This document shows, in pieces, positions 17,796-27,572 of a stretch of DNA of 64,000 nucleotides. The stretch is taken from positions 310,001-374,000 of the forward strand of contig NZ_FNHZ01000002.1 in assembly GCF_900103815.1 (NCBI RefSeq), in the 5' to 3' direction. Numbering within the stretch: the first letter of the stretch is position 1; every line of letters begins with the position of its first letter. The position numbers were made by a program, and so were the translations under genes. Source of the DNA: Lachnospira pectinoschiza (GTDB lineage Bacteria > Bacillota > Clostridia > Lachnospirales > Lachnospiraceae). Below the pieces are notes generated by a model. That model made no database searches. It saw only the letters and a program-made list of their open reading frames with translations, and was not told the origin of the DNA.

Positions 17796-18830
17796 TTAGC
17801 CTAATTCAGCGAAGTACTTGATTGTTCTAACCATCTGGCTTGTGTATGAATTTTCGTTATCATACCAAGAAACAACCTGTACCTGGTATGTTGTGTCATC
17901 AATCTTTGATACCATTGTCTGTGTAGCATCGAATAATGAACCAAATCTCATACCAACGATATCGCTAGATACGATTAATTCTGTGTTGTAACCGAATGAT
18001 TCTGTAGCAGCAGCCTTCATAGCAGCGTTGATAGAATCAACTGTTACTTCCTTATCAGACTTAACAACAGCGATAAGGATTGTTGTAGAACCTGTAGGTG
18101 TAGGAACTCTCTGAGCAGCTCCGATTAACTTACCGTTAAGTTCTGGAATAACTAAACCGATTGCCTTAGCAGCACCTGTTGAGTTAGGAACGATATTAGC
18201 AGCACCTGCTCTAGATCTTCTTAAGTCACCCTTTCTCTGAGGACCATCAAGAATCATCTGATCACCTGTGTAAGCATGAATTGTTGTCATGATACCAGAC
18301 TGAATTGGAGCAAAGTTGTTAAGAGCATTAGCCATAGGAGCTAAGCAGTTTGTTGTACAAGAAGCTGCTGAAATGATCTTATCATCCTTTGTTAATGTTT
18401 CATGGTTTACATTGTAAACGATTGTTGGAAGGTCATTACCAGCAGGAGCTGAAATTACAACCTTCTTAGCACCAGCATTGATATGAGCCTGTGCCTTAGC
18501 CTTTGATGTATAGAAACCTGAACACTCAAGAACTACATCTACACCGATTTCTCCCCATGGGCAGTTGTTAGCATCTGGTTCCTTGTAGATCTTAATTGTC
18601 TTACCCTTTACTGTAATTGTACCAGCCTCATCATCAGCTGTTACTTCATCTTCATGACCAAGCTCTACATATCTACCCTGTGAAGTATCATACTTTAAAA
18701 GGTGAGCAAGCATTGAAGGTGTTGTTAAATCATTGATTGCTACTACATCGTATCCTTCTGCACCGAACATCTGTCTGAATGCAAGTCTACCGATACGGCC
18801 AAATCCGTTAATAGCTACTTTTACTGACAT
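17796..18830 (-). CDS. gap: Glyceraldehyde-3-phosphate dehydrogenase
   Basis: The 344-residue NAD-dependent enzyme oxidises and phosphorylates glyceraldehyde 3-phosphate. It has the Rossmann start INGFGRIGR (7-15), the active-site [12 protein letters not shown] with Cys158, and [12 protein letters not shown] near the C-terminus. Asn and Asp at the end of the second strand (AINDL, 31-35) fit NAD preference. It is the first gene of the glycolytic cluster, has a consensus-like promoter, and ends at a strong terminator before pgk. Confidence 0.99.
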   Translation of the reverse strand: MSVKVAINGFGRIGRLAFRQMFGAEGYDVVAINDLTTPSMLAHLLKYDTSQGRYVELGHEDEVTADDEAGTITVKGKTIKIYKEPDANNCPWGEIGVDVVLECSGFYTSKAKAQAHINAGAKKVVISAPAGNDLPTIVYNVNHETLTKDDKIISAASCTTNCLAPMANALNNFAPIQSGIMTTIHAYTGDQMILDGPQRKGDLRRSRAGAANIVPNSTGAAKAIGLVIPELNGKLIGAAQRVPTPTGSTTILIAVVKSDKEVTVDSINAAMKAAATESFGYNTELIVSSDIVGMRFGSLFDATQTMVSKIDDTTYQVQVVSWYDNENSYTSQMVRTIKYFAELG

Positions 18831-18896
18831 AAATTGAATCCTCCTAAAAGTGATTTTACATTGAATTTTAGTTTGTTAAAAAATCAACTATTAGTT

Positions 18897-18925
18897 ATTT
18901 TACATAAATTTTGTTTAAATATCAA
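18897..18925 (-). promoter_or_regulatory. Promoter of gap
   Basis: On the minus strand TTGATA (18920-18925) and TAAAAT (18897-18902) are 17 bases apart, giving a leader of about 60 bases. The rest of 18831-19161 is AT-rich, and I see no gene or clear terminator in it. Confidence 0.65.
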
Positions 18926-19161
18926 GTAGTTGTCGTTTTATTTTTCACAATTCTAAAAATTTAGCAACAAACAACTAATATTTAATTTAATACTTGTTTA
19001 AATTGCTAAAAAACCCTTGTATACAGTATGCTTTATACACATTTTCGAGTACTTAAACAAGCTTTTTAGTTTCTTTTTGTTAAAAACATATAGGAAATTT
19101 TGCCCAATGCCAATTTTTTAACCTTCTAAAAACTCAAACTACAACAAAAATAATCATCTTA

Positions 19162-19971
19162 CTAAATTTCATAAAATTCCGCTTTTCTATCCTTAAAAAC
19201 GGAATAATATTTAAATCCTAATTCTTTTAGCATATTATAAACTCGGTCAAATTCATATCCTAAATAATCAACACTATGAGAATCAGAACCTACGGTAATT
19301 ATCTCACCTCCTAGTTCTTTATACAATTTCACTATATTAATATCAGGATTAGGATTTTTAAGACCATATTTAAGGCCCGCTGTATTAACCTCAATTCCCT
19401 TACCCTGATAAATTAATGACTTTAAAATCTCATAAAAATAGTCATAATAATCTTTCCAGTTATAATTTGCATCCTTTTCTGGGGCATATCGAATTATATA
19501 GTCTAAATGACCGTAAATATCGAAGTTGTGGCAAGTTTTTATATTTTCCATAATACTCTCATAATACTTTATAATAGTATCCTTTACTGCCCTGCCTTCC
19601 CAGTAACTTGGATAGTAAGGATCTTCTCCTTCCACCAAATGAGATGAGCCAATAACAAAATCTAGCTTATTCTCAGGATCATATGAATCCACACGGCTAG
19701 CCACTGATTTCATAAGTCCCTGCTCAACTCCAACTCTTATATCAAAGGAGCCTCTAAACTCCTCCTTAAGCTTTAGCATATAGTCTAAATATGCCTTAAA
19801 ATCCAAATCAAAAACCACTTTTCCATCCTCAAGTGGAAAGTCATAGTCATTGTGATCTGTAAAGCAAATGCCCTTCATGCCCTTTTGTCTTGCTAACTGA
19901 ATATAGGCTCTTGGGTCTGCCTCTGAATCTGAGCTAAATCTAGTATGTAGGTGGCTATCAAAACTTATCAT
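19162..19971 (-). CDS. PHP-domain phosphoesterase, histidinol-phosphatase-like
   Basis: The 269-residue protein has the metal-binding motifs of the PHP family: HLHTRFSSD (7-15), FTDHND (37-42), a central Glu (GVEQGLM), SSH (about 109-111), YGHLDYIIR and GSDSH near residue 230. It matches the HisJ/HisK type, which hydrolyses histidinol phosphate in histidine synthesis, but no his genes are near and related PHP phosphoesterases have other substrates. It is a single gene flanked by long intergenic regions. Confidence 0.85.
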   Translation of the reverse strand: MISFDSHLHTRFSSDSEADPRAYIQLARQKGMKGICFTDHNDYDFPLEDGKVVFDLDFKAYLDYMLKLKEEFRGSFDIRVGVEQGLMKSVASRVDSYDPENKLDFVIGSSHLVEGEDPYYPSYWEGRAVKDTIIKYYESIMENIKTCHNFDIYGHLDYIIRYAPEKDANYNWKDYYDYFYEILKSLIYQGKGIEVNTAGLKYGLKNPNPDINIVKLYKELGGEIITVGSDSHSVDYLGYEFDRVYNMLKELGFKYYSVFKDRKAEFYEI

Positions 19972-20053
19972 ATTAATTTTTCCTTCTCTTTATATTTATA
20001 CTTTAATAATAACTTTTACAAAGCAATCTGGCAATTAAAAGTTTGATAATTTC

Positions 20054-20081
20054 TTGATAATTTTTATTCTTTTAGTATAGT
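20054..20081 (+). promoter_or_regulatory. Orphan plus-strand promoter
   Basis: TTGATA (20054-20059) and TATAGT (20076-20081) are 16 bases apart on the plus strand. No plus-strand gene follows; about 45 bases further on is a strong terminator, which suggests a short non-coding transcript. Confidence 0.5.
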
Positions 20082-20087
20082 TATGAA

Positions 20088-20158
20088 AATACAACTCTAA
20101 GGGACTATACTTTATTTAAACGCCAAAAAAGCACAACCGGGAGGAGGTTGTGCTTTTT
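20088..20158 (+). ncRNA. Candidate small RNA (promoter-terminator pair)
   Basis: This predicted transcript of about 70 bases starts after the promoter at 20054-20081 and ends in a terminator hairpin. The hairpin loop is GGGAGGA, a Shine-Dalgarno-like sequence closed by GCACAACC/GGTTGTGC. No credible open reading frame is present. It is not a family I recognise. The region 19972-20434 has no protein gene. Confidence 0.35.
20126..20158. terminator. Symmetrical intrinsic terminator
   Basis: An 8-bp GC-containing stem is flanked by A5 and T5 and so could act on both strands. In the plus direction it ends the candidate small RNA. Confidence 0.8.
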
Positions 20159-20341
20159 CCACTGTAATTAATAGTGCCGCAATCACTATTAAAAACTGTA
20201 TATTAAGTTGTTCACTACTTAATGTAACTTTATTATAGCAAATATATACATAGTTGCAATAGTACTTTTAGCCTATTTTTATATTTTTCTTTAAATTTAG
20301 TGGGTATGACATTTAGAATAGTTATTAAACATGTAGTAAAA

Positions 20342-20381
20342 TAGGCCTTTCTAGCAAATTTTACTTTTCTAGAAAGGCCTA
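20342..20381 (-). terminator. Terminator after the Na/Pi cotransporter gene
   Basis: A perfect 13-bp stem (TAGGCCTTTCTAG with CTAGAAAGGCCTA, loop of 14) is followed on the minus strand by a short T tract. Confidence 0.75.
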
Positions 20382-20405
20382 AAATATTTTTATATTCCTA
20401 TATTT

Positions 20406-20437
20406 AGTAGCGAAGCGGATTCCGAATGTCCGCTTTA
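20406..20437 (-). repeat. Dispersed 32-bp repeat, copy 2
   Basis: This is an exact reverse-complement copy of 5227-5258. On the minus strand the first three bases, TAA, are the stop codon of the Na/Pi cotransporter gene, so the repeat supplies the end of that reading frame. Confidence 0.85.
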
Positions 20438-22225
20438 CTTATCTTCTAAATCGCTTACTTCTTTTAATTCATACTTCTTTGCATATTCATCAAAGATCTG
20501 CATATAGTCATCATCCCTTAATTCCTTGACATTCTTTAAATAGCTATGTGATGCTATTTCTGAATCTTCAATTTCAATCATAGCAACAGCTATATTAGAA
20601 CAATGAGCACCAATTCTTTCCATGTTAGTTAGTAAATCATTAAAAGCAAATCCCTGATTATAAGTACATATACCCTTACTTAATCTAACCACATGACGAG
20701 TCTTTAATTCGTTACATAAAACGTTAATATGTTCCCTTAAGGGCTCTACTCTTCTTGCAAGCTTAAAATCTTCATTAGTAAATGCTGTTTCTGTCATTTC
20801 AAGAATCTCAAGAACAGCTGATCTTAATACTGAAAGCTCATACTGTGCCTGCTTAGAAAATACAATCTTCTTCTCGTAAAGTTCTAGAGCTACCTTTGAA
20901 ATATTAACTGCATGATCGCCTAATCTTTCAAAATCACCAATTGTATGTAAGAACTTAGTTACCTGCTTAGTCTGAACCGGAGAAAGAGTTGTTCCTGTAA
21001 GCTTCATAAGGTAAGTACCTAACTTATCCTCATACTTATCAATAACATTTTCCTTTTCCTGAATAACCTTATATCTTTCATCAGAATAATTATCCATTAA
21101 ATCTACTGCTCGTAAAATATTCTTTCTAGACTTTCTTGCCATACCATTAATAGCCTCATGAGACTGATTAATAGCTAAGTCTGGGTAAGCTAAGAATCTT
21201 TCTTCAAGTAATTCAAAGTCAGCTGAATCATCAGCTTCTTCTAGATTATCCTTAATAAGACGATGAACTAATCTGTCGATATACTTGATGAATGGGAATA
21301 ACATTACTACTGTTGCTACTCTAAATACTGTATTAAGCATAGCAATTGTTACTGGTTTCATAGCCATGTCCATAAATGGGAAACCACCTATTACAAAATT
21401 AATTGAGTAAACAACAATAGACCAGAAAATCATACCGAACAAATCATTGATTAAGTAAACAAGGGCTACTCTCTTACCATTCTTGCTACTTCCAATACCT
21501 GAAAGTAAAACTGGTGCTGCGGCACCAACACCAATACCCATTGTAATTGGGAATGCTGCTGCAAATGTAATGCCACCTGTTACTGAAAGCGCCTGTAAGA
21601 TACCTACTGAAGCCGAAGCACTCTGTAAAATAGCAGTAAATACAATACCAACTAAAATACCAAGAGCTGGGTTTTTAAACATTGTAAGTAAGCTTACAAA
21701 AGCTGGACTTGATTTAAGTGGAGATACAGCTGCACTCATTGTCTGCATACCAACCATAAGGATTGCGAAACCAAGCATGATATCTCCAACATTTTTATAA
21801 GTATTCTTCTTAACAAATGTCTTAAAGATAATACCTACAATAGCTACGATAGCTGAAATAGTTGCTGTTGAAAGAAGTGAAGCAATACCGCTCACTCCAT
21901 CGATATATGACAAACAAAGTATCCAACCTGTAATACTTGTTCCTATATTAGCACCCATGATAATACCAATACCTTGGGCTACCTTCATCATTCCTGAATT
22001 TACAAAACCAACAACCATAACTGATGTTGCTGATGATGACTGAATTACTGCTGTTACAACAGCACCTAATAAAACTCCCTTAATTGGAGTATTTGTTAAC
22101 TTATAAAGGGTAGTTTCTAACTTATTACCCGCCACACGCTTTAAGCCATCGCCCATGACTGACATTCCATATAAAAATAATGCAACGCCAAGAAGCAATG
22201 AAAGCACAATAGAAATAACTTCCAT
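20435..22225 (-). CDS. Na/Pi cotransporter family protein with PhoU-like domain
   Basis: The 596-residue membrane protein has eight or more hydrophobic segments in residues 1-330, including the duplicated QSSSATSVMVVGF and QSASASVGILQAL motifs of the Na-dependent phosphate transporter (PF02690) family. The C-terminal cytoplasmic part (about 345-575) is helical and PhoU-like. It probably moves phosphate or couples phosphate sensing at the membrane. The stop codon belongs to a dispersed repeat. No pst or pho genes are adjacent. Confidence 0.93.
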   Translation of the reverse strand: MEVISIVLSLLLGVALFLYGMSVMGDGLKRVAGNKLETTLYKLTNTPIKGVLLGAVVTAVIQSSSATSVMVVGFVNSGMMKVAQGIGIIMGANIGTSITGWILCLSYIDGVSGIASLLSTATISAIVAIVGIIFKTFVKKNTYKNVGDIMLGFAILMVGMQTMSAAVSPLKSSPAFVSLLTMFKNPALGILVGIVFTAILQSASASVGILQALSVTGGITFAAAFPITMGIGVGAAAPVLLSGIGSSKNGKRVALVYLINDLFGMIFWSIVVYSINFVIGGFPFMDMAMKPVTIAMLNTVFRVATVVMLFPFIKYIDRLVHRLIKDNLEEADDSADFELLEERFLAYPDLAINQSHEAINGMARKSRKNILRAVDLMDNYSDERYKVIQEKENVIDKYEDKLGTYLMKLTGTTLSPVQTKQVTKFLHTIGDFERLGDHAVNISKVALELYEKKIVFSKQAQYELSVLRSAVLEILEMTETAFTNEDFKLARRVEPLREHINVLCNELKTRHVVRLSKGICTYNQGFAFNDLLTNMERIGAHCSNIAVAMIEIEDSEIASHSYLKNVKELRDDDYMQIFDEYAKKYELKEVSDLEDK

Positions 22226-22351
22226 ATCTTATTCCTTCACACTGAATCCTTTCTTTTCTTAGTCCTAAACAATAATAACTTAAAAACACTAGTAACATCA
22301 AGCATTTTATTCAAATAAGATTATATTTAGTCAGAATAAATCAAACTTTAA

Positions 22352-22666
22352 CTAATGTTTATAAGGCTCTGCTTCTAGTATAGAAGGAGCACTATCCCAC
22401 TCTTCTAACCTTGTATCGTACTGATCTTTCAACCAATTTATAAGTTCTAGACGACCCTCTTCGCTATAGTCAAACTCCTTAGAACTTATCTTTTCTTTAG
22501 GAACACTACATGAGGCATAAGGTCCCTGCCAAACATTTCCTCTTAAGATAAAATCTGGCTTTTCGCCATCTCTTTCAATGAGATAACGCATGCCTCCATG
22601 CTGCCCGCTATATTTTCCACCATAGGCGAAAAAATTAAAGGGCATAATTTCATTTTCATCTAGCAT
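22352..22666 (-). CDS. Small soluble protein of unknown function
   Basis: The 104-residue protein starts with MLDENEIMPFNFFAYGG and contains GGMRYLIERDG and GNVWQGPYAS. It is acidic, rich in aromatic residues, and has no signal or membrane segment. Its codon use matches its neighbours. I do not recognise a family. It is a single gene between the Na/Pi cotransporter and the chemoreceptor, each more than 120 bases away. Confidence 0.65.
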   Translation of the reverse strand: MLDENEIMPFNFFAYGGKYSGQHGGMRYLIERDGEKPDFILRGNVWQGPYASCSVPKEKISSKEFDYSEEGRLELINWLKDQYDTRLEEWDSAPSILEAEPYKH

Positions 22667-22822
22667 ATCTTTGTTTCTCCAAAATATAGTTTTAACACAT
22701 ATTTATTATATCAAACCATTTACTATACTAAAAGATTTCTTGTGATGAAAATTTTGTGTTTAGTTTGGCCATATTAACTAATTAGGCTTTTGAAAATGTT
22801 TCTAAATAGGCAAAAAATAGGC

Positions 22823-22887
22823 AAAAGGCGACACACAGACTAAGTTTATCTCCATTATTTACACTTATATCCATGCATCGCCTTTTT
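22823..22887 (-). terminator. Terminator after the chemoreceptor gene
   Basis: The arms AAAAGGCGA and TCGCCTTTT enclose a long loop of about 46 bases with some further internal pairing. On the minus strand it ends in a T-rich tract just after the receptor stop. The intergenic stretch 22667-22822 shows nothing else. Confidence 0.6.
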
Positions 22888-22903
22888 ATAAAAAAGACTC
22901 AAG

Positions 22904-24628
22904 TTATCGAATATTAAATTCGTCAATCAGAGCATTTAAGCCCTGTGACTGAGCTGATAGGTCACCAGAAACCTGGCTTGCCTGTACAGCTGTGGCAGAA
23001 TTTACATTTACAACATTAGAAATCTGCTCGATACCAATGTTGATTTCCTTCATACTTGCTGCCTGCGCATTAGCTCTATCCTTAGAAGCCTTCATCATTT
23101 CAGCAACTGCAGATACAGATTCCTGTACCTTCTTTAAGGCAAGAGTAGTCTCCTCAACTGCTGCATTACCTGTCTTAATTTCATTCATTGTATCATCAAT
23201 AAGCTTGTGAGTATTCTTTGCTGCTGTAGAACTTTCATTGGCAAGTTCACTAATTTCTTGAGCTACAACTGCAAAGCCACGTCCAGCCTCACCTGCACGA
23301 GCTGCCTCAATACTAGCATTTAATGATAGGAGGGCTGTCTGAGAAGCAATACTTTCAATAGTACTTGTGATCTTCTCAATTTCACTAGAAGCAATTGTAA
23401 TTCGCTCCATAGCCTTTGTAACGCCACTCATCTTTTCTGTACCAGTCTCTACATCCTTTACAACAACGCTTGCTGACTTCATAGATTCAACTGCATCCTT
23501 TGCAAGAAGTTCCGTCTGTTCTGTAACAAGTTCAACAGAGGCTGTAAGCTCTTCTACAGCTGCAGCCTGGCTTGAAGTACCTTCCGATAAGTTAACAGAT
23601 ACATCCTGAAGATTTGCTGCACCGTCTGATACGCTAGCACTGGCCTCCTTTACATTTTTCAAAGTACTAGAAAGCTTATTAGAAATATCTATAAAGGCTG
23701 CGTTAATAGCCTTGTAATCTGCAATATAAAGCTCTGGATTTGAGCTACCACTTCTAAAGTCGCCCCCTGCCATCTTATCGGCAGTTCTAATAATATCCTC
23801 AGCAATTGACTTAATAACCTCTGTAGCCTTCTCTAAGTCTCTTGCCATGGCTCCAAGCTCATCCTCGGAATCACATTGAATATCAATGTTAACATATCCA
23901 TCCGCCATATCCTTAGCTGCCTTTGAAATCTCCATAGACGGAGACAAAATGCTATCATTAAGGACCTTACTTGACATATTAACAAATATAACTGCTACCA
24001 CAATAAATAAAACAGAAACAACAAGTAAGACAATCGTTACAATCAAAGATGTTCTAAAGGCCTTCCAAGCTGTGTCAAAACTATCAGAAGAAATAGTCTT
24101 TAAATCTGATGCCATTGTCTTTACTGTAGAATTTACATCTTCATTTATAAATTTGTAAATGTCTGCCTCATTAGACATTCCCGTTGTTGTAAGCTCTCCT
24201 GCAGCAAAAAGTGCAGTAAGTTCACTAGTTAAAGTGCCTAAAGTCTTAATATCCGTTCTTACAGCTTCAATATTTTCATCATTATCATAAACATCTTCTA
24301 GGTCGGATAAAAATGTGTCTAACTCTGATATTTTCTCCTCACAGCCATCCAGATGACTATTTAAGTCTTCTTCGCTTCGATCAGAAAGTGCCCACCAGGC
24401 ATTCTTTAAATAAGCCTGAATGTCAATTCTTAACTCGCCCTGAAGATTATCTTGCTTATAATACTTATTATACATAGTATAGGTACTACCTAAAGAATAA
24501 GTCGTTGTAATAAGAAGTATTATAATCGGTAAACCAAGATAGATGTATAGATTTTTGAAAATGTATTTAAACTTATCAGCCACCTTCATCTTCTTAAGTT
24601 TTCCAGCCATTGAATCTTTAAAGTTCAT
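22904..24628 (-). CDS. Methyl-accepting chemotaxis protein
   Basis: The 574-residue receptor has transmembrane segments at about 27-48 and 195-222 around an extracytoplasmic four-helix sensor domain of about 145 residues. A HAMP domain and the signalling domain follow, with the conserved hairpin tip ([20 protein letters not shown], then [11 protein letters not shown]). It would signal through CheW/CheA to flagellar motors; no che genes are in the window. I prefer the ATG at 24628, 10 bases after GGAGG, over a TTG two codons upstream. The ligand is unknown. Confidence 0.95.
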   Translation of the reverse strand: MNFKDSMAGKLKKMKVADKFKYIFKNLYIYLGLPIIILLITTTYSLGSTYTMYNKYYKQDNLQGELRIDIQAYLKNAWWALSDRSEEDLNSHLDGCEEKISELDTFLSDLEDVYDNDENIEAVRTDIKTLGTLTSELTALFAAGELTTTGMSNEADIYKFINEDVNSTVKTMASDLKTISSDSFDTAWKAFRTSLIVTIVLLVVSVLFIVVAVIFVNMSSKVLNDSILSPSMEISKAAKDMADGYVNIDIQCDSEDELGAMARDLEKATEVIKSIAEDIIRTADKMAGGDFRSGSSNPELYIADYKAINAAFIDISNKLSSTLKNVKEASASVSDGAANLQDVSVNLSEGTSSQAAAVEELTASVELVTEQTELLAKDAVESMKSASVVVKDVETGTEKMSGVTKAMERITIASSEIEKITSTIESIASQTALLSLNASIEAARAGEAGRGFAVVAQEISELANESSTAAKNTHKLIDDTMNEIKTGNAAVEETTLALKKVQESVSAVAEMMKASKDRANAQAASMKEINIGIEQISNVVNVNSATAVQASQVSGDLSAQSQGLNALIDEFNIR

Positions 24629-24682
24629 ATGCAAAAAACCTCCAATTCCTAATATTCAGTTATACACGATATTGTTAAAGTA

Positions 24683-24711
24683 ATAATACCATATTATACA
24701 TATATTCGCAA
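24683..24711 (-). promoter_or_regulatory. Possible promoter of the chemoreceptor gene
   Basis: On the minus strand TTGCGA (24706-24711) and TATTAT (24683-24688) are 17 bases apart. No sigma-28-type flagellar promoter was seen. Confidence 0.4.
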
Positions 24712-24805
24712 TGCTATAACAGTAAATTTAACAACTAAAATAACTTATAAAAGAATTGGAGGTTGTCCAAAAATCCTATTAAATTTTTAAGAATACATAT
24801 TTGAC

Positions 24806-26278
24806 TTATGCATCAGATCTAGCAAAAGAATTCTTCATACCGCAGCTTGCTGTATAAAGCACCTTATCAAGGGCATCATCTGTTTCTTCCTTAAGCATCT
24901 TAGCAATTGCGTCATTGCAATTAGCAAGCTTTCTAGATACATTTGCAAAATCCTTAGATAACAATTCCTTATCAAAGGCATTAATCATCTCGTGGCCCTT
25001 AGAGTGTACCTTATTCTGGTAGCGCTCAATGTGAATAGCTGTTGTATTGTAGTGAGCATCAGCCATTGCGCCAATAAGTCTAGATGACCAATAGTAATTA
25101 TCTGTTGAAACTCTAGCAGTTGTGTTAGCTAGGTAATCTGGTGTTCTATTAACATTTGCATAGAAAGGTGCTGAAACGTTAAAAGCATTAGAACCCACTG
25201 AAATCCACTCTAATGCCATAAATTCCTTTGGCATATATGGACGAAGCTGAGTAATAGCGAGGAAATTGTTTCTGCTAATACCGATTGGTCTATACTTACC
25301 CTTATTAGTAAGGTCACCAGTCTTGCCATATGGATTATATGGTGTTCCCTGATAATATGAAGATAAGACGTACTTTACATCCTCAATTGTAATCTTCTTT
25401 TCAGGAACAAAGCTCCATGGAATATCATCAGACTCAGGTGTGTAATCTGCACCTTCACCATCCCATGTGTAAGTTGTTGGATTAAGGTAACGAGCCATAA
25501 ACCAAGCTCTAGGTGTGTTATAAGTGTGGTCTGAATCATCATGAGAACCAAGAGCTGCTCTAATATCAAAAGCCTTGTCCTCTTCAATCTTATAGCCTTC
25601 ATCATGCATGCCAAGGTCTAGATGATTATCCTTAATGAAATCAAGCATATCCTTAGAGCACATATGATTTTCCTTCTTTGAAAATGCATCTACAAAGTCA
25701 AAGAAATCAATACCCTGCTGGTTTGGCATAAGCACGTAGGCATCATCTGGAACTCTCTTTGCAATCCAGTGATGACCGCCAATAGTCTCAAGCCACCAAA
25801 CTTCGTCTTTATCCTGAAAGCCAATACCATTCATCTCATAAGTACCGAATTCTTCAAGAAGGGATGCGAAACGAAGCACGCCCTCTCTTGCTGACTTAAT
25901 GTATGGAAGCACGATTGTAAGCATATCCTCTTCGCCAAAACCGTCCTTCACAAGTGGATCAGCACCAAGAACTCTTGGGTTACTAGTGATTGTCTCTGTT
26001 TCAGACATAGCCACATTTAATTCGTTAATACCTGCCTCGCCCCAGATACCTTCATTGTCAATTGCATTAGGCATTGCTGTGTATCTAAGTGGGTTTGCTG
26101 ATAATTTAATCTTAAACTTTGAAAGCACTGATCTATAAGATCTAGGCTGCTTTCCCTTATTTACTGATATAAATTTCTTGGCTGTAAATTCACCAGATGG
26201 TGAGTCTTCATTACGAGCCATTAAAGTAGAACCATCATAAGATGCGTTCTTACCTACTAAAATTGTTGTACAAGCCAT
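24806..26278 (-). CDS. C69-family dipeptidase
   Basis: The 490-residue protein belongs to the peptidase C69 (PepD-like) N-terminal nucleophile hydrolases. It starts MACTTILVGKNASYDGS, with Cys3 as the probable nucleophile exposed by short processing, followed by ARNEDSPSGEF. It has WGEAGINELNVAMSETET and WWLETIGGHHWIAKRVPDD further on. It likely cleaves dipeptides in the cytoplasm, since no signal peptide is present. It is a single gene upstream of the chemoreceptor gene, with 177 bases between them. Confidence 0.93.
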   Translation of the reverse strand: MACTTILVGKNASYDGSTLMARNEDSPSGEFTAKKFISVNKGKQPRSYRSVLSKFKIKLSANPLRYTAMPNAIDNEGIWGEAGINELNVAMSETETITSNPRVLGADPLVKDGFGEEDMLTIVLPYIKSAREGVLRFASLLEEFGTYEMNGIGFQDKDEVWWLETIGGHHWIAKRVPDDAYVLMPNQQGIDFFDFVDAFSKKENHMCSKDMLDFIKDNHLDLGMHDEGYKIEEDKAFDIRAALGSHDDSDHTYNTPRAWFMARYLNPTTYTWDGEGADYTPESDDIPWSFVPEKKITIEDVKYVLSSYYQGTPYNPYGKTGDLTNKGKYRPIGISRNNFLAITQLRPYMPKEFMALEWISVGSNAFNVSAPFYANVNRTPDYLANTTARVSTDNYYWSSRLIGAMADAHYNTTAIHIERYQNKVHSKGHEMINAFDKELLSKDFANVSRKLANCNDAIAKMLKEETDDALDKVLYTASCGMKNSFARSDA

Positions 26279-26381
26279 TTTATTCTCCTTCCAAGCCTAG
26301 TAATGTGTTTCGCTTAAATTATATGCTTTACTTTAGCTCTCGTCTAGCTTGCTAATGATATATTTTATGCAATCTTTATTA

Positions 26382-27563
26382 TTATATTGAAATATCATAA
26401 GCTATTTCAGTTAATTCTTCCTTTGAAAGTTGGAAAGGTGCCACTGAAAGCTTGGCCTTATTATTAAATAAGTCATTAACTGTATTATCAAGCTCTTTAT
26501 TTAGCTTAGCCTCTTCCACTTCTACTTTTTCACATACTAGTGCATATAGTTTTTCAAACTCTTCAACAGAGGCAATTCCTGCAGTGTTGAGGATTAAATT
26601 AACCTCAGCTTCGCCTACTGTGCTAAATTGATTGTTCAAATTTGTTTTGAAATAATCAGATAACTCCTGTGAAAGACATGTCCATTTTTTACAAGCCATC
26701 TTTAAATAGCCCGCAAGAAAATATCCACAAGCTCTTCCATGCTCAATTCCTAAGTTATAAGTAAATGCATAGCTAAGACCGTGTGGAATTGCAGTACCAG
26801 TTTGAGCGATTGCCATACCTGCGTATGTAGAAGTACGAAGCAAGTTAAAATAATCGCTAAGTTTAGGCTTTTTCTCACCCCTAACTACTGGCAAAACATT
26901 TTTAAAAGAACTAAGACCATCAAGACATACAATTCTAGAATAGATAGTTGCATTGTTGTTTACATAGCTCTCCACTAAATGACAAAAGGCATCCATTGCA
27001 GTGTTTTTAAGAACCTTTGGGCTAAGACTTTCTAAATATTTTCCATCAAGTAAAGCAATGTCGCCAAAGATCTTAAAGCTAATTGACTGCTTTGTCTTAA
27101 TATCATTTCTTGTAAGCACTGAAACACCTGTAACTTCTGAGCCTGTTCCACAAGTTGTAGGAATTAGGCATAAAGGTAGGTGACTATCGTCTCCGCCTGC
27201 TCTAAATAAATATGAGGAATCCTCCTCTGGATGCTTTAACATAAGTGCAATTGCCTTTGCTGCATCAAGAGGTGAGCCGCCGCCAATAGCCACCACAAAG
27301 TCTACATTTTCATTCTTTGCAAAATCCACTGCCTCCATAACGGTCTCAACTAGTGGATTTTCTTCTATTTTATTAAAATGTATATAAGAAATATTATATT
27401 CATCAAGTGCCGCTATTACATCATCTAAGCTACCATTAGCCTTAGCTGAATGCTTACCTGTAACAATTAATGCCTTGCTACCAAGTTTAGCTATTTCTCC
27501 CGCTTTTTTTCTAACTACATCTGTCTCTTCAAAAACCTTTACAGGCATATAATAAGTTGCCAT
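26382..27563 (-). CDS. Iron-containing alcohol dehydrogenase
   Basis: The 393-residue oxidoreductase has the dinucleotide site VVAIGGGSPLDAAK (about 90-103), PTTCGTGSEVT, and the metal ligands Asp191, His195 (DAFCHLVESY), His261 (IPHGLSY) and His275 (GIEHGRACG). It probably reduces an aldehyde or oxidises an alcohol with NAD(P)H; the substrate cannot be read from the sequence. It begins 9 bases after the stop of the upstream membrane-anchored protein gene, so the two are co-transcribed. Confidence 0.93.
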   Translation of the reverse strand: MATYYMPVKVFEETDVVRKKAGEIAKLGSKALIVTGKHSAKANGSLDDVIAALDEYNISYIHFNKIEENPLVETVMEAVDFAKNENVDFVVAIGGGSPLDAAKAIALMLKHPEEDSSYLFRAGGDDSHLPLCLIPTTCGTGSEVTGVSVLTRNDIKTKQSISFKIFGDIALLDGKYLESLSPKVLKNTAMDAFCHLVESYVNNNATIYSRIVCLDGLSSFKNVLPVVRGEKKPKLSDYFNLLRTSTYAGMAIAQTGTAIPHGLSYAFTYNLGIEHGRACGYFLAGYLKMACKKWTCLSQELSDYFKTNLNNQFSTVGEAEVNLILNTAGIASVEEFEKLYALVCEKVEVEEAKLNKELDNTVNDLFNNKAKLSVAPFQLSKEELTEIAYDISI

Positions 27564-27572
27564 AATGCCTCC

